Assembly (NCBI RefSeq): GCF_024168645.1
Contig: NZ_JALJWF010000001.1
Coordinates: forward strand, 2,409,001 to 2,473,000
Source of the DNA: Pseudomonas sp. GGS8
GTDB taxonomy: Bacteria; Pseudomonadota; Gammaproteobacteria; Pseudomonadales; Pseudomonadaceae
Length of the DNA stretch: 64,000 bases
Direction of reading: 5' to 3'
In this document: piece after piece, positions 19,401 through 27,544 of the stretch
Layout: each line of letters opens with the position of its first letter
How positions within the stretch are numbered: position 1 is the stretch's first letter
The notes under the pieces: model-generated
What the model was told of the DNA's origin: nothing
What the model saw: the letters and a program-made list of their open reading frames with translations, nothing else
The model's database searches: none
Position numbers and translations under genes: made by a program

Positions 19401-19437
19401 GTTCTTCGATCCGAAAGGCGATCGCCAGAACGTCTAA
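16420..19437 (+). CDS. soxA: Sarcosine oxidase subunit alpha
   Basis: The large subunit (1005 residues, usual for Pseudomonas). It has an N-terminal ferredoxin-like 2Fe-2S-fold domain (about 10-105), an FAD/NAD domain starting at VLIVGAGPAGLAAALAAA (about 175), and a C-terminal aminomethyltransferase (GcvT-like) region (about 620-1000) that binds tetrahydrofolate. This half accepts the methylene group from sarcosine oxidation. The start overlaps the soxD stop by four bases. The stop is followed at once by a REPIN and then soxG, so the last gene is separated from the other three by a strong hairpin. Confidence 0.95.
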   Translation: MSQINRLSNGGRIDRNKVLSFTFNGQVYKGFEGDSLAAALLANGVDIIGRSFKYSRPRGIFAAGAEEPNAVLQIGATEATQIPNVRATQQALYQGLVATSTNGWPSVNNDMMGILGKVGGKLMPPGFYYKTFMYPQSFWMTYEKYIRKAAGLGRSPTENDPDTYDYMNQHCDVLIVGAGPAGLAAALAAARSGARVILADEQEEFGGSLLDSRESLDGKPATEWVASVIAELKNTPDVLLLPRATVNGYHDHNFLTIHERLTDHLGDRAPIGQVRQRIHRVRAKRVVLATGAHERPLVYGNNDVPGNMLAGAVSTYVRRYGVAPGKKLVLSTNNDHAYRVALDWLDASLQVVAIADARSNPRGALVEEARAKGIRILTGSAVIEARGSKHVTAARVAAIDVKAHTVTSPGEWLDCDLVASSGGYSPVVHLASHLGGKPIWREDILGFVPGEAPQKRVCVGGINGVYSLGDSLADGFEGGARAASEAGFGKVEGVLPKALSRLEEPTLALFQVPHEKATARAPKQFVDLQNDVTAAAIELATREGFESVEHVKRYTALGFGTDQGKLGNVNGLAIAARSLNVTIPQMGTTMFRPNYTPVTFGAVAGRHCGHIFEPVRFTALHHWHVKNGAEFEDVGQWKRPWYFPKNGEDLHAAVKRECKAVRDSVGLLDASTLGKIDIQGPDSREFLNRIYTNAWTKLDVGKARYGLMCKEDGMVFDDGVTACLADNHFVMTTTTGGAARVLQWLEIYHQTEWPELKVYFTSVTDHWATMTLSGPNSRKLLSEVTDADLSNEAFPFMTWKEALVGGVPARIFRISFTGELSYEVNVQADYAMGVLEKIVEAGKKYNLTPYGTETMHVLRAEKGFIIVGQDTDSSMTPDDLNMGWCVGRTKPFSWIGWRGMNREDCVRDQRKQLVGLKPIDPTKWLPEGAQLVFNTKQAIPMTMVGHVTSSYLHNSLGYSFAMGVVKGGLKRMGERVFAPLADGSVIEAEIVSSVFFDPKGDRQNV

Positions 19438-19449
19438 CACCACAGTACC

Positions 19450-19538
19450 TGTGGGAGCGTGGCTTGCCCGCGATGAACGATAACGCGGTGCCTCAGGCAG
19501 ACCGAGTTGCTCCCATCGCGGGCAAGCCCGCTCCCGCA
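19450..19538. repeat. REPIN, family C, inside the sox operon
   Basis: TGTGGGAGCGTGGCTTGCCCGCGATG is mirrored by CATCGCGGGCAAGCCCGCTCCCGCA across a spacer of about 38 bases. It fills most of the 128-base soxA-soxG gap and could lower soxG expression relative to soxBDA. Confidence 0.9.
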
Positions 19539-19565
19539 GGGATACGAATACAGGAAAGGTGCTTT

Positions 19566-20198
19566 ATGACCGCAGCCAATGTTTACCAACAACGCCCAAC
19601 CACTGGGGCCAAGGCCGAGTCGTCGCTGCATCATGCCGACCTCGCCAGCCTGGTGGGCAAGGGTCGCAAGAACGCCGGCGTGATCGTGCGTGAGAAAAAA
19701 CTCCTCGGTCACCTGACCATTCGTGGCGATGGTCACGATGCCGCGTTCGCCGCCGGCGTGCACAAGGCCCTTGGCATCGAATTGCCAGGTGCGTTGACCG
19801 TGATCATCAAAGGCGAAACCAGCCTGCAATGGATGGGGCCGGATGAATGGCTGCTGATCGTGCCGACCGGTGAAGAGTTCGCCGCCGAGAAAAAACTCCG
19901 TGAAGCGCTGGGCGACCTGCACATCCAGATCGTCAACGTCAGCGGTGGCCAGCAGATCCTCGAACTCAGCGGCCCGAACGTGCGTCAGGTGCTGATGAAG
20001 TCCACCAGCTACGACGTGCACCCCAACAACTTCCCGGTGGGCAAGGCTGTTGGCACGGTGTTCGCCAAGTCGCAACTGGTGATCCGCCATACTGCCGAAG
20101 ATACCTGGGAATTGCTGATTCGCCGCAGCTTCTCGGATTACTGGTGGTTGTGGTTGCAGGATGCGGCTGCTGAGTACGGGCTTAGCGTCCAGGCGTAA
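19566..20198 (+). CDS. soxG: Sarcosine oxidase subunit gamma
   Basis: A 210-residue subunit of heterotetrameric sarcosine oxidase, related to the GcvT fold but non-catalytic. Recognisable parts are the N-terminal SSLHHADLASLVGKG region, WMGPDEWLLI near residue 85, and a C-terminal RRSFSDYWWLWL motif. GGAAAGG stands seven bases before the ATG, so it can be translated on its own. It lies 128 bases after soxA, separated by a REPIN. Confidence 0.93.
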   Translation: MTAANVYQQRPTTGAKAESSLHHADLASLVGKGRKNAGVIVREKKLLGHLTIRGDGHDAAFAAGVHKALGIELPGALTVIIKGETSLQWMGPDEWLLIVPTGEEFAAEKKLREALGDLHIQIVNVSGGQQILELSGPNVRQVLMKSTSYDVHPNNFPVGKAVGTVFAKSQLVIRHTAEDTWELLIRRSFSDYWWLWLQDAAAEYGLSVQA

Positions 20199-20229
20199 TG
20201 ATCGTTCCCGCCTGTTGCGAGGGAGCTTT

Positions 20230-20361
20230 TGTGGCGAGGGGGCTTGCCCCCGTTGGGTCGCGCAGCGGCCCCAAATCCTGAAAGCGCGTTCCGTCTGACA
20301 CACTGCGTTTGCCGGTTTTACGACTGCTTCGCAGCCGAACGGGGCAAGCCCCCTCGCCACA
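20230..20361. repeat. REPIN, family A
   Basis: TGTGGCGAGGGGGCTTGCCCCCGTT and AACGGGGCAAGCCCCCTCGCCACA form the outer arms. Inner segments GGGTCGCGCAGCGGCCCC and GACTGCTTCGCAGCCG match the family layout. It lies between soxG and purU. Confidence 0.88.
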
Positions 20362-20418
20362 AGGTCCGCGACAAACTTTGCAGTCGCGCAGGTATTTTCG
20401 AACAGGAGTCACCGCACT

Positions 20419-21276
20419 ATGAGCCGCGCCCCCGACACATGGATTCTGACCGCCGACTGCCCCAGCGTCCTCGGCACCGTGGATGCGGTGACCCGCTTTT
20501 TGTTCGAGCAGGGCTGCTACGTCACCGAGCACCATTCCTTCGATGACCGGCTCTCGGGTCGTTTCTTCATTCGCGTGGAATTTCGGCAACCCGACGGTTT
20601 CGACGAACAAGCCTTCCGCGCAGGCCTGGCGGAGCGTGGTGCAGCCTTCGGGATGGTCTTCGAGCTGACCCCGCCGAACTACCGGCCAAAAGTGGTGATC
20701 ATGGTTTCCAAGGCCGATCACTGCCTCAATGACTTGCTCTACCGCCAGCGTATCGGCCAGTTGTCGATGGACGTGGTCGCCGTGGTCTCCAACCACCCGG
20801 ACCTCAAGCCGTTGGCCGATTGGCATCAGATTCCGTACTACCATTTTCCGCTGGACCCGAACGACAAGCCGTCGCAAGAGCGCCAGGTCTGGCAGGTGAT
20901 TGAAGAGGCCGGCGCCGAACTGGTGATCCTTGCCCGCTACATGCAGGTCTTGTCGCCAGAGCTGTGCCGCAAACTCGACGGCAAGGCGATCAACATTCAC
21001 CACTCTCTACTGCCGGGCTTCAAGGGCGCCAAGCCGTACCACCAGGCCTACAACAAAGGCGTGAAACTGGTCGGCGCCACGGCGCACTACATCAACAACG
21101 ATCTGGACGAAGGCCCGATCATCGCCCAGGGCGTGGAAGCCGTGGATCACAGCCACTATCCCGAAGACTTGATCGCCAAGGGGCGGGATATCGAAGGGCT
21201 GACCCTGGCACGGGCTGTTGGATATCACATTGAACGAAGGGTTTTTCTGAACGCCAATCGCACCGTCGTTCTTTAA
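20419..21276 (+). CDS. purU: Formyltetrahydrofolate deformylase
   Basis: PurU hydrolyses 10-formyl-THF to formate and THF, which recycles free folate when sarcosine oxidation loads the pool with C1 units. The 285-residue protein has an N-terminal ACT domain (residues 5-85) and a C-terminal formyltransferase-fold domain with the catalytic Asn-His-Asp set visible in INIHHSLLPGFKGAKPYHQA and the later HYINNDLDEGPI. AGGAG lies about ten bases before the ATG. It is followed by fdhA after a single REP. The neighbourhood supports a role in betaine catabolism. Confidence 0.95.
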   Translation: MSRAPDTWILTADCPSVLGTVDAVTRFLFEQGCYVTEHHSFDDRLSGRFFIRVEFRQPDGFDEQAFRAGLAERGAAFGMVFELTPPNYRPKVVIMVSKADHCLNDLLYRQRIGQLSMDVVAVVSNHPDLKPLADWHQIPYYHFPLDPNDKPSQERQVWQVIEEAGAELVILARYMQVLSPELCRKLDGKAINIHHSLLPGFKGAKPYHQAYNKGVKLVGATAHYINNDLDEGPIIAQGVEAVDHSHYPEDLIAKGRDIEGLTLARAVGYHIERRVFLNANRTVVL

Positions 21277-21280
21277 ATTG

Positions 21281-21304
21281 CCATCGCGGGCTTGCCCGCG
21301 ATGG
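21281..21304. repeat. Single REP, family C core
   Basis: A perfect palindrome, CCATCGCGGGC-TT-GCCCGCGATGG, with no partner arm nearby. It begins four bases after the purU stop and may act as a transcript-end hairpin between purU and fdhA. Confidence 0.8.
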
Positions 21305-21411
21305 CGGCATAACAGACAACACAAGACACACAGGCAATAACCCGAGCAATCAACGCGCCGCCGCTTCCTGGCGACGCGACCGCTACATAAAAACAACAGC
21401 GAGGTGAAAGC

Positions 21412-22611
21412 ATGTCTGGTAATCGTGGTGTGGTGTATCTCGGCGCTGGCAAGGTCGAAGTACAGAAAATCGACTATCCCAAAATGCAGGACCCGCGCGG
21501 CAGGAAGATCGAGCACGGTGTCATCCTGCGCGTAGTTTCCACCAACATTTGTGGTTCCGATCAGCACATGGTGCGTGGTCGCACTACGGCTCAGACCGGT
21601 CTGGTGCTGGGCCACGAGATCACCGGTGAAGTGATCGAGAAGGGCAGCGGTGTCGAGAACCTGCAGATCGGCGACTTGGTGTCGGTTCCTTTCAACGTTG
21701 CCTGTGGCCGTTGCCGTTCGTGCAAAGAGCAACATACTGGCGTCTGCCTGAGCGTTAACCCGGCGCGTCCGGGCGGTGCCTATGGTTACGTCGACATGGG
21801 TGACTGGACCGGTGGCCAAGCCGAATACGCGTTTGTGCCGTATGCCGACTTCAACCTGCTGAAACTTCCAGATCGCGACCGGGCCATGGAAAAAATCCGT
21901 GACCTGACCTGTCTCTCCGACATCCTGCCCACCGGTTACCACGGCGCAGTGACTGCCGGCGTTGGCCCTGGCAGCACCGTGTACATCGCCGGCGCCGGCC
22001 CGGTTGGCCTGGCAGCTGCCGCTTCCGCTCGCCTGCTGGGTGCTGCGGTGGTGATCATCGGTGACGTCAACCCGATCCGCCTGGCCCATGCCAAGGCTCA
22101 GGGTTTCGAAATCGCCGACCTGTCGACAGACACCCCACTGCACGAACAAATCGCTGCACTGTTGGGCGAACCGGAAGTGGACTGCGCCGTCGATGCCGTA
22201 GGCTTCGAAGCTCGCGGTCACGGCCATGCCGGCGTGAAGCACGAGGCTCCGGCCACCGTACTCAACTCGCTGATGGGCGTGGTTCGCGTCGCTGGCAAAA
22301 TCGGTATTCCTGGCCTGTACGTCACCGAAGATCCGGGTGCAGTGGACGCCGCCGCGAAAATGGGCAGCCTGAGCATTCGCTTCGGCCTGGGCTGGGCCAA
22401 ATCCCACAGCTTCCACACCGGCCAGACGCCAGTGATGAAGTACAACCGCCAGCTGATGCAGGCGATCATGTGGGACCGCATCCATATTGCCGACATCGTC
22501 GGCGTGGAAGTCATCAGCCTGGATGACGCGCCACGGGGTTACGGCGAGTTCGATGCGGGCGTGCCGAAGAAGTTTGTGATCGATCCGCACAAGTTGTTTA
22601 GTGCGGCGTAA
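21412..22611 (+). CDS. fdhA: Glutathione-independent formaldehyde dehydrogenase
   Basis: This zinc- and NAD-dependent enzyme oxidises formaldehyde, released by betaine and sarcosine demethylation, to formate without added glutathione. The 399-residue protein shows the catalytic zinc ligands in TNICGSDQHM and GHEITG, the structural zinc cysteines in CGRCRSCKEQHTGVC, and the NAD motif IAGAGPVGLAAA. Length and sequence style agree with the P. putida enzyme. GAGGTGA lies six bases upstream of the ATG. A strong terminator follows the stop. Confidence 0.95.
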   Translation: MSGNRGVVYLGAGKVEVQKIDYPKMQDPRGRKIEHGVILRVVSTNICGSDQHMVRGRTTAQTGLVLGHEITGEVIEKGSGVENLQIGDLVSVPFNVACGRCRSCKEQHTGVCLSVNPARPGGAYGYVDMGDWTGGQAEYAFVPYADFNLLKLPDRDRAMEKIRDLTCLSDILPTGYHGAVTAGVGPGSTVYIAGAGPVGLAAAASARLLGAAVVIIGDVNPIRLAHAKAQGFEIADLSTDTPLHEQIAALLGEPEVDCAVDAVGFEARGHGHAGVKHEAPATVLNSLMGVVRVAGKIGIPGLYVTEDPGAVDAAAKMGSLSIRFGLGWAKSHSFHTGQTPVMKYNRQLMQAIMWDRIHIADIVGVEVISLDDAPRGYGEFDAGVPKKFVIDPHKLFSAA

Positions 22612-22628
22612 GACCTGGAGCAAGACGG

Positions 22629-22660
22629 AAAAAAGGGCGACAGTGATGTCGCCCTTTTTT
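22629..22660 (+). terminator. Rho-independent terminator after fdhA
   Basis: AAAAAAGGGCGACA and its exact complement TGTCGCCCTTTTTT close a GTGA loop, 17 bases after the fdhA stop. The A and T tracts make it effective in both directions. Confidence 0.92.
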
Positions 22661-22962
22661 ATGGCGAGTGGAACGTAATTGCTCAGAGGAAGTGAGCAAT
22701 TATCAATGGACCTCGAACAGAGATCTGATTTGTTCCATGCCGTAGACGTCGCTTTCCAGTTGACCACATTGTCCAGAGCCAAGGCGCTGCCGGTTCGGTC
22801 ATACCGTTCATCGGTTGCGACCCAGGGAGCACGTTTTCATAGACGCCACCTGGGGAAAATGCCCATGCAGACAAGGAACATGCTGGCGTACATCCGGTCC
22901 AATCAGCAGTTTTGCCGCCCCCCGTTATCGAGCGGTTTTTCATGGCACAAGAGGATGTCTGG
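22661..22962 (+). other. Long gene-free leader upstream of the DUF2780 gene, with a GGA-loop hairpin
   Basis: No convincing gene lies in these 302 bases. At 22676-22702, TAATTGCTCA pairs perfectly with TGAGCAATTA around a GAGGAAG loop, so an AGGA is displayed in a loop as in RsmA/RsmE (CsrA) sites. A second, weaker CCGC/GCGG pairing followed by five Ts occurs near 22918-22940. Whether a small RNA or a long 5' leader is made here cannot be told from sequence. Confidence 0.35.
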
Positions 22963-23577
22963 ATGAACGTTTCACGCTGTTTTGCACTGGCATCGCTCAT
23001 GGCTGTCGCTTCGTTGACGACGCTGGCCGCCAGCCCGGCCTTTGCACAGTTAAGCCTCAGCGATGCGGTCAAGGCGGTGTCATCGATGCAGGACGACGAG
23101 GATGTCGAGGGTGTCGAGGCCGATGATGTCGATGGCATCGTGGCGGCGGCGCCCAAGGCGGCCGGTTTGCTCAATACCCTGGGCTCGCAGCTCGACATTA
23201 CCCCGGAGCAGGCCATCGGCGGCGCCGGTGCGATGCTGGGGCTGGCGAGGAATCAGCTCAGCGGCCAGGACTTCTCCGAGCTGAGCAAAAATGTGCCTGG
23301 TCTCGCTCAGATCGCCGGCAACAGCGCCATGGGTGGCCTGGCTGGATTGGGTGGGCTGCTTGGCGCCGGTTCAGACAAGAATGCGTTGCTCGATGGCTTG
23401 CTGGGTAACGTCAAGGACACCAAGGACCTGAACAACGCCTTCAGCGCCTTGGGCATGGATACCGGGATGGTTGGAATGTTTGCTCCGGTGATCCTGCAGT
23501 ATCTCGGTCAGCAAGGCGTTGCCGGTTCGCTGCTGCAAAACCTCGGCGGGATCTGGGGCACCGGTACCGGTAGCTGA
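22963..23577 (+). CDS. Exported DUF2780-family protein
   Basis: A 204-residue protein with a clear signal peptide (about residues 1-28, ending ASPAFA before QLSL), so it is exported to the periplasm or beyond. The mature part opens with a short acidic stretch (QDDEDVEGVEADDVDG). It then has the DUF2780 pattern of Gly/Ala/Leu-rich helices (GGAGAMLGLARNQL and GGLAGLGGLLGAGSDKN) ending in VAGSLLQNLGGIWG. The family has no established function. GAGGA lies seven bases before the chosen ATG; an in-frame ATG at 22942 would only lengthen the signal peptide. Its stop is one base from the stop of the convergent acyltransferase gene. Confidence 0.8.
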   Translation: MNVSRCFALASLMAVASLTTLAASPAFAQLSLSDAVKAVSSMQDDEDVEGVEADDVDGIVAAAPKAAGLLNTLGSQLDITPEQAIGGAGAMLGLARNQLSGQDFSELSKNVPGLAQIAGNSAMGGLAGLGGLLGAGSDKNALLDGLLGNVKDTKDLNNAFSALGMDTGMVGMFAPVILQYLGQQGVAGSLLQNLGGIWGTGTGS

Positions 23578-23578
23578 G

Positions 23579-24463
23579 TCAGCCCTCGGCGCGTAGCTCC
23601 TTGATGCGCTGGTCCTTTTCGATCCAGAGCTGGTTGACCCAGTTCTGGATCGTTTCGCGAAACACCGGATCGTTTTCGTAATCGCCTTGCCACAGTGCCG
23701 GGTCCAGCTCGCGTGTGTGGATGTCGATGATCACCTTGGGCACGTTGCCGCTGAGCAAATCCCAGAACCCCGGAATCTTCTGCTGCGGATACACCACCGT
23801 CACATCGAGAATGGCGTCCAGCTGTTCGCCCATCGCCGCCAGCACAAACGCCACACCGCCGGCCTTGGGCTTGAGCAGGTGGGTGAACGGCGACTGTTGC
23901 TGGGCGCTTTTCGCTGCTGTGTAGCGGGTGCCTTCCAAGTAGTTGACCACCGTCACCGCCTGGCGCTTGTACAACTCGCAGGCTTGTTTGGTGATCTCCA
24001 GGTCCTTGCCGGCCAGCTCCGGGTTCTTCGCCAGAAACGTCTTGCTGTAGCGCTTCATGAACGGATAGTCCAGCGCCCACCAGGCCAGGCCCAGGAACGG
24101 CACCCAGATCAGTTCTTTCTTGAGGAAGAATTTGAAGAACGGCGTGCGTCGGTTAAGTGCCTGGATCAGCGCCGGGATATCGACCCAGGACTGATGGTTA
24201 CCGATCACCAGATATGAGGTGTCTGCGCGCAGCTCATCGCCGCCGCGAATGTCCCATTGAGTGGGAATGCACAGACGAAAGATCAGCTTATCGATTTCAG
24301 CCCAGGTTTCGGCAACCCACATCACCGCCGCCGAGGCGTAATCGCGAAAGCGCCCGGGCAGGAGCAGTTTGAGCAGCGCGAACACCATCAGAGGCCCGAA
24401 CAGGACCAGGGTGTTGAGCAATAGCAGCAAGGTAACGAAACAGCCGGTGAGCAGGCGGCGCAT
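23579..24463 (-). CDS. PlsC-type acyltransferase, YihG-like
   Basis: A 294-residue membrane-associated acyltransferase with two N-terminal hydrophobic segments (about residues 1-40), the HX4D catalytic motif in GNHQSWVD, the phosphate-contact motif in YLEGTRY, and a later hydrophobic stretch. It most resembles the E. coli YihG group, which acylates lysophosphatidic acid or related lysophospholipids at the inner membrane. The start has AAGAG seven to eight bases upstream. It converges with the DUF2780 gene, and no terminator separates the two stops. Confidence 0.88.
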   Translation of the reverse strand: MRRLLTGCFVTLLLLLNTLVLFGPLMVFALLKLLLPGRFRDYASAAVMWVAETWAEIDKLIFRLCIPTQWDIRGGDELRADTSYLVIGNHQSWVDIPALIQALNRRTPFFKFFLKKELIWVPFLGLAWWALDYPFMKRYSKTFLAKNPELAGKDLEITKQACELYKRQAVTVVNYLEGTRYTAAKSAQQQSPFTHLLKPKAGGVAFVLAAMGEQLDAILDVTVVYPQQKIPGFWDLLSGNVPKVIIDIHTRELDPALWQGDYENDPVFRETIQNWVNQLWIEKDQRIKELRAEG

Positions 24464-24610
24464 AGGTAACTCTTGAAAGCGTTGGGGCGCGCCATGATAA
24501 GCAGCTTAGGGTGACAGGCCAAATCGGTGGTGACGAATGTTTCACCTATTCGGCAGTATGCTTTAGCGAATTCGAACCCGTCAGGCTGTTGTAGTGATTG
24601 ATCTGGCCTA

Positions 24611-24630
24611 TTCGCGGGCTTGCCCGCGAA
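24611..24630. repeat. Single REP, family C core
   Basis: The palindrome TTCGCGGGC-TT-GCCCGCGAA lies in the 243-base gap between the divergent acyltransferase and protease genes, upstream of the protease start. No second arm is seen. Confidence 0.75.
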
Positions 24631-24706
24631 GCGATTTCAAGAACGAACGAATTCAAAGGCAGCAGTTCTAAAATTCCGCTGCCCACTCTCCAAGGAAGCC
24701 CCTTAC

Positions 24707-25213
24707 GTGAAATCTATCCTTGCACTGCTTGCCCTCGTGACCCTGCCGGTTCTGGCCGCTGAGCCGACTCTTTATGGGCGTTACGAATACATCGCGCTGC
24801 CGGAAATCGGCGGTGAAGTCCTCAAGGCCAAAATGGACACCGGCGCCCTGACCGCATCGCTGTCGGCCAAAGATATCGAAACCTTCACCCGCGACGGTGA
24901 CGAGTGGGTACGTTTCCGTCTCGCCACCAAAGGCGCGAGCAACAAAGTCTACGAACACAAGGTCGCGCGCATCAGCAAGATCAAGAACCGTGCCGATGAA
25001 GAAGATGACGACAAGGTCGTGAGCGAAGTGACCAAGCGTCCGGTGGTCGATCTGGAACTGTGCCTGGGCAACGTCAAGCGCACCGTCGAGGTCAACCTCA
25101 CCGACCGCAGCAGCTTCAACTACCCGCTGCTGATCGGCGCCAAAGCCCTGCGCGAGTTTGGCGCGGCGGTGAACCCGGCACGTCGCTTTACTGCCGACAA
25201 ACCCGACTGCTGA
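24707..25213 (+). CDS. Retropepsin-like aspartic protease (RimK-associated 'ATP-dependent zinc protease' family)
   Basis: A 168-residue protein with a signal peptide (residues 1-18, LLALVTLPVLAA), so it is predicted to be periplasmic. The motif KMDTGALTASLSA carries the DTGA signature of retropepsin aspartic proteases. The older family label, ATP-dependent zinc protease, comes from association with RimK-like ATP-grasp proteins. It starts at GTG 24707, with AAGGAAG nine bases upstream; longer frames run into the REP. It lies 59 bases before creB, the same order as I recall in P. aeruginosa, so a link with the Cre envelope-stress system is plausible but unproven. Confidence 0.85.
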   Translation: MKSILALLALVTLPVLAAEPTLYGRYEYIALPEIGGEVLKAKMDTGALTASLSAKDIETFTRDGDEWVRFRLATKGASNKVYEHKVARISKIKNRADEEDDDKVVSEVTKRPVVDLELCLGNVKRTVEVNLTDRSSFNYPLLIGAKALREFGAAVNPARRFTADKPDC

Positions 25214-25272
25214 TTGACGGCGAATCAGCCTTGGGGCACCGTTCGCCCACTTAACTAGCGGGCTCGGACGCC

Positions 25273-25953
25273 ATGCCTCATATCCTGATTGTCGAAGACG
25301 AAGCGGCGATTGCCGACACCCTGATTTTCGCCTTGCAGGGCGAGGGCTTCACCACCACCTGGTTGAGCCTTGGCGCGGCGGCGCTCGAGCATCAGCGCGC
25401 GACGCCGGCCGACCTGATCATTCTCGATATCGGCCTGCCGGACATCAGCGGCTTCGAGACCTGCAAGCAGTTGCGGCGTTTCAGCGACGTGCCGGTGATT
25501 TTCCTCAGTGCCCGTGACGCCGAGATCGACCGCGTGGTGGGCCTGGAAATCGGCGCCGACGACTACGTGGTCAAGCCGTTCAGCCCTCGGGAAGTGGCGG
25601 CGCGGGTCCGAGCGATTCTCAAGCGCATGGCGCCACGATCCGTGGCGGAGGTGGCGTCAGCGCTGTTTCGCATCGACGGCGAACGGGTGCAGATCAGCTA
25701 TCGCAACCAGCCGCTGAGCCTGACTCGCCATGAGTTTCGTTTACTGCAATGCCTGCTGGAACAACCTGAGCGAGTCTTCAGTCGCGAGCAATTGCTCGAT
25801 GCGGTGGGCGTGGCCGCCGATGCTGGTTACGAGCGCAGCATCGACAGCCACATCAAGAGCGTGCGCGCCAAATTGCGCCTGGTGAAGGCCGACGCCGAGC
25901 CGATCCAGACTCATCGTGGCCTCGGTTACAGCTACAGCCCGGGGCACAGCTGA
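25273..25953 (+). CDS. creB: Two-component response regulator CreB
   Basis: A 226-residue OmpR-family regulator: receiver domain with phosphoacceptor D52 in ILDIGLPDISG, the conserved Ser/Thr and Lys in FLSARDAE and VVKPFSP, then a winged-helix DNA-binding domain from about residue 130 (LTRHEFRLL, and the C-terminal THRGLGYSY). It is paired with CreC, whose start overlaps its stop (TGATG). In Pseudomonas and Aeromonas, CreBC responds to cell-wall stress, including inhibition of low-molecular-mass penicillin-binding proteins, and activates creD. Confidence 0.95.
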   Translation: MPHILIVEDEAAIADTLIFALQGEGFTTTWLSLGAAALEHQRATPADLIILDIGLPDISGFETCKQLRRFSDVPVIFLSARDAEIDRVVGLEIGADDYVVKPFSPREVAARVRAILKRMAPRSVAEVASALFRIDGERVQISYRNQPLSLTRHEFRLLQCLLEQPERVFSREQLLDAVGVAADAGYERSIDSHIKSVRAKLRLVKADAEPIQTHRGLGYSYSPGHS

Positions 25954-27371
25954 TGTCACTGGGGATCCGGATTTTTCTGGTCTACGTGCTGTTCATCGGC
26001 CTGGCCGGTTACTTTGTGCTCAACACTGTGATGGAAGAAATCCGCCCCGGAGTGCGCCAGTCCACCGAAGAAACCCTGGTGGACACCGCCAACCTGATGG
26101 CCGAGATCCTGCGTGACGACTTCAAGGCCGGCACCCTCAGCCAGAACCGCTGGCCCGAGTTGCTCAAGGCGTACGGGGAACGGCAACCGAAGGCGAGTAT
26201 CTGGGGCCTGTCGAAGAATCAGGTCAACCACCGCATTTACGTCACCGATGCCAAGGGCATCGTGGTGCTGGATTCCAGCGGGATTGCGGTGGGCCAGGAC
26301 TACTCGCGCTGGAACGACGTCTATCTGACCCTGCATGGAGAGTACGGCGCGCGTTCGACGCGCAGCGACCCGGACGATTCGAACTCGTCGGTGATGCACG
26401 TCGGGGCACCGATTCGCGACAACGGCCAGATCATCGGCGTGGTGACGGTGGCTAAACCCAACAGCTCGCTGCAGCCTTACGTCGATCGCACCGAACGGCG
26501 ATTGCTGACTTATGGCGCCGGATTGATTGGCCTCGGTTTGCTGTTTGGTGCGCTGTTGTCGTGGTGGCTGAGCGCGGCGCTGCGAAGGTTGACGGCTTAT
26601 GCCCAGGCCGTCAGTGAAGGCCGACGGGTCGAGGTACCGCATTACCGTGGCGGCGAGCTGGAGCAACTGGCCACGGCGCTGGAACACATGCGCACCCAGC
26701 TCGAAGGCAAGGCTTACGTCGAGCGTTATGTGCACACCCTGACCCATGAATTGAAAAGCCCGCTGGCGGCGATTCGTGGCGCGGCGGAGCTGCTGCAAGG
26801 CGACATGCCGCCGGCCCAGCAGCAGCGTTTCGTCAGTAACATCGACAGCGAAAGTGCGCGCATGCAGCAGTTGATCGAGCGACTGTTGAACCTGGCGCAG
26901 GTTGAACAACGCCAAGGATTGGAGGAGCGGGTGGCGGTGCCGTTGGCGGCCTTGGTGGACGAACTGTTGAGCGCGCAGGCTGCGCGAATCGAAGGCAAGC
27001 AGTTGCGTGTGGAGCGGCAAATTACAGCGGATCTGAACCTGCTCGGCGAGCCGTTTCTGTTGCGCCAGGCGCTGGGCAATCTGCTGGAGAATGCCTTGGA
27101 CTTCACCCCGGCGCACGGCGTGCTGCGATTTTGCGCCGAACGGGTCGACGAGCAGATTGAGTTCAGGCTGTTCAACCAGGCCGAGGCGATTCCCGACTAT
27201 GCGTTGCCACGCTTGAGCGAGCGTTTCTACTCACTGCCGCGTCCGGACAGTGGGCGCAAGAGCACCGGGTTGGGGCTTAACTTCGTTGAAGAAGTGGTCA
27301 AGCTGCATGGCGGTGCGATGAGTATCGGTAATGTCGAGGGCGGGGTTGAAGTTAAATTGAGCCTGCCTTAG
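25953..27371 (+). CDS. creC: Sensor histidine kinase CreC
   Basis: A 472-residue inner-membrane kinase. It has an N-terminal membrane helix (residues 4-25), a periplasmic sensor region (about 30-180), a second helix (about 185-205), a HAMP-like linker, the phosphorylated His265 in LTHELKSPLAAIRGA, and an ATPase domain with N box (GNLLENALDF) and a late GLGLNFVEEVV G2-type box. It is translationally coupled to creB. A REPIN separates it from creD. Confidence 0.95.
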   Translation: MSLGIRIFLVYVLFIGLAGYFVLNTVMEEIRPGVRQSTEETLVDTANLMAEILRDDFKAGTLSQNRWPELLKAYGERQPKASIWGLSKNQVNHRIYVTDAKGIVVLDSSGIAVGQDYSRWNDVYLTLHGEYGARSTRSDPDDSNSSVMHVGAPIRDNGQIIGVVTVAKPNSSLQPYVDRTERRLLTYGAGLIGLGLLFGALLSWWLSAALRRLTAYAQAVSEGRRVEVPHYRGGELEQLATALEHMRTQLEGKAYVERYVHTLTHELKSPLAAIRGAAELLQGDMPPAQQQRFVSNIDSESARMQQLIERLLNLAQVEQRQGLEERVAVPLAALVDELLSAQAARIEGKQLRVERQITADLNLLGEPFLLRQALGNLLENALDFTPAHGVLRFCAERVDEQIEFRLFNQAEAIPDYALPRLSERFYSLPRPDSGRKSTGLGLNFVEEVVKLHGGAMSIGNVEGGVEVKLSLP

Positions 27372-27385
27372 GACCGAGTCGCAGC

Positions 27386-27480
27386 CATCGCGAGCAGGCT
27401 CGCTCCCACATGGGATTTGAGGCGAACGCAAAAGATAAGAACCACGCAATTCCATTGTGGGAGCGAGCCTGCTCGCGATG
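27386..27480. repeat. REPIN, family B, between creC and creD
   Basis: CATCGCGAGCAGGCTCGCTCCCACA and TGTGGGAGCGAGCCTGCTCGCGATG are exact mirror arms around a 45-base AT-richer spacer. Confidence 0.9.
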
Positions 27481-27544
27481 AGGCCGGCCCATTCTCCACA
27501 AAGTCTCCATATTTCCCCCACAAACCCCCCACACACCCAATCCA

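Noticed and set aside
16339..19443. 1034-residue open frame on the minus strand opposite soxA
   Set aside because: It is the exact shadow of soxA in a GC-rich genome. It has no recognisable domain or ribosome site, while the plus strand is a full sarcosine oxidase subunit.
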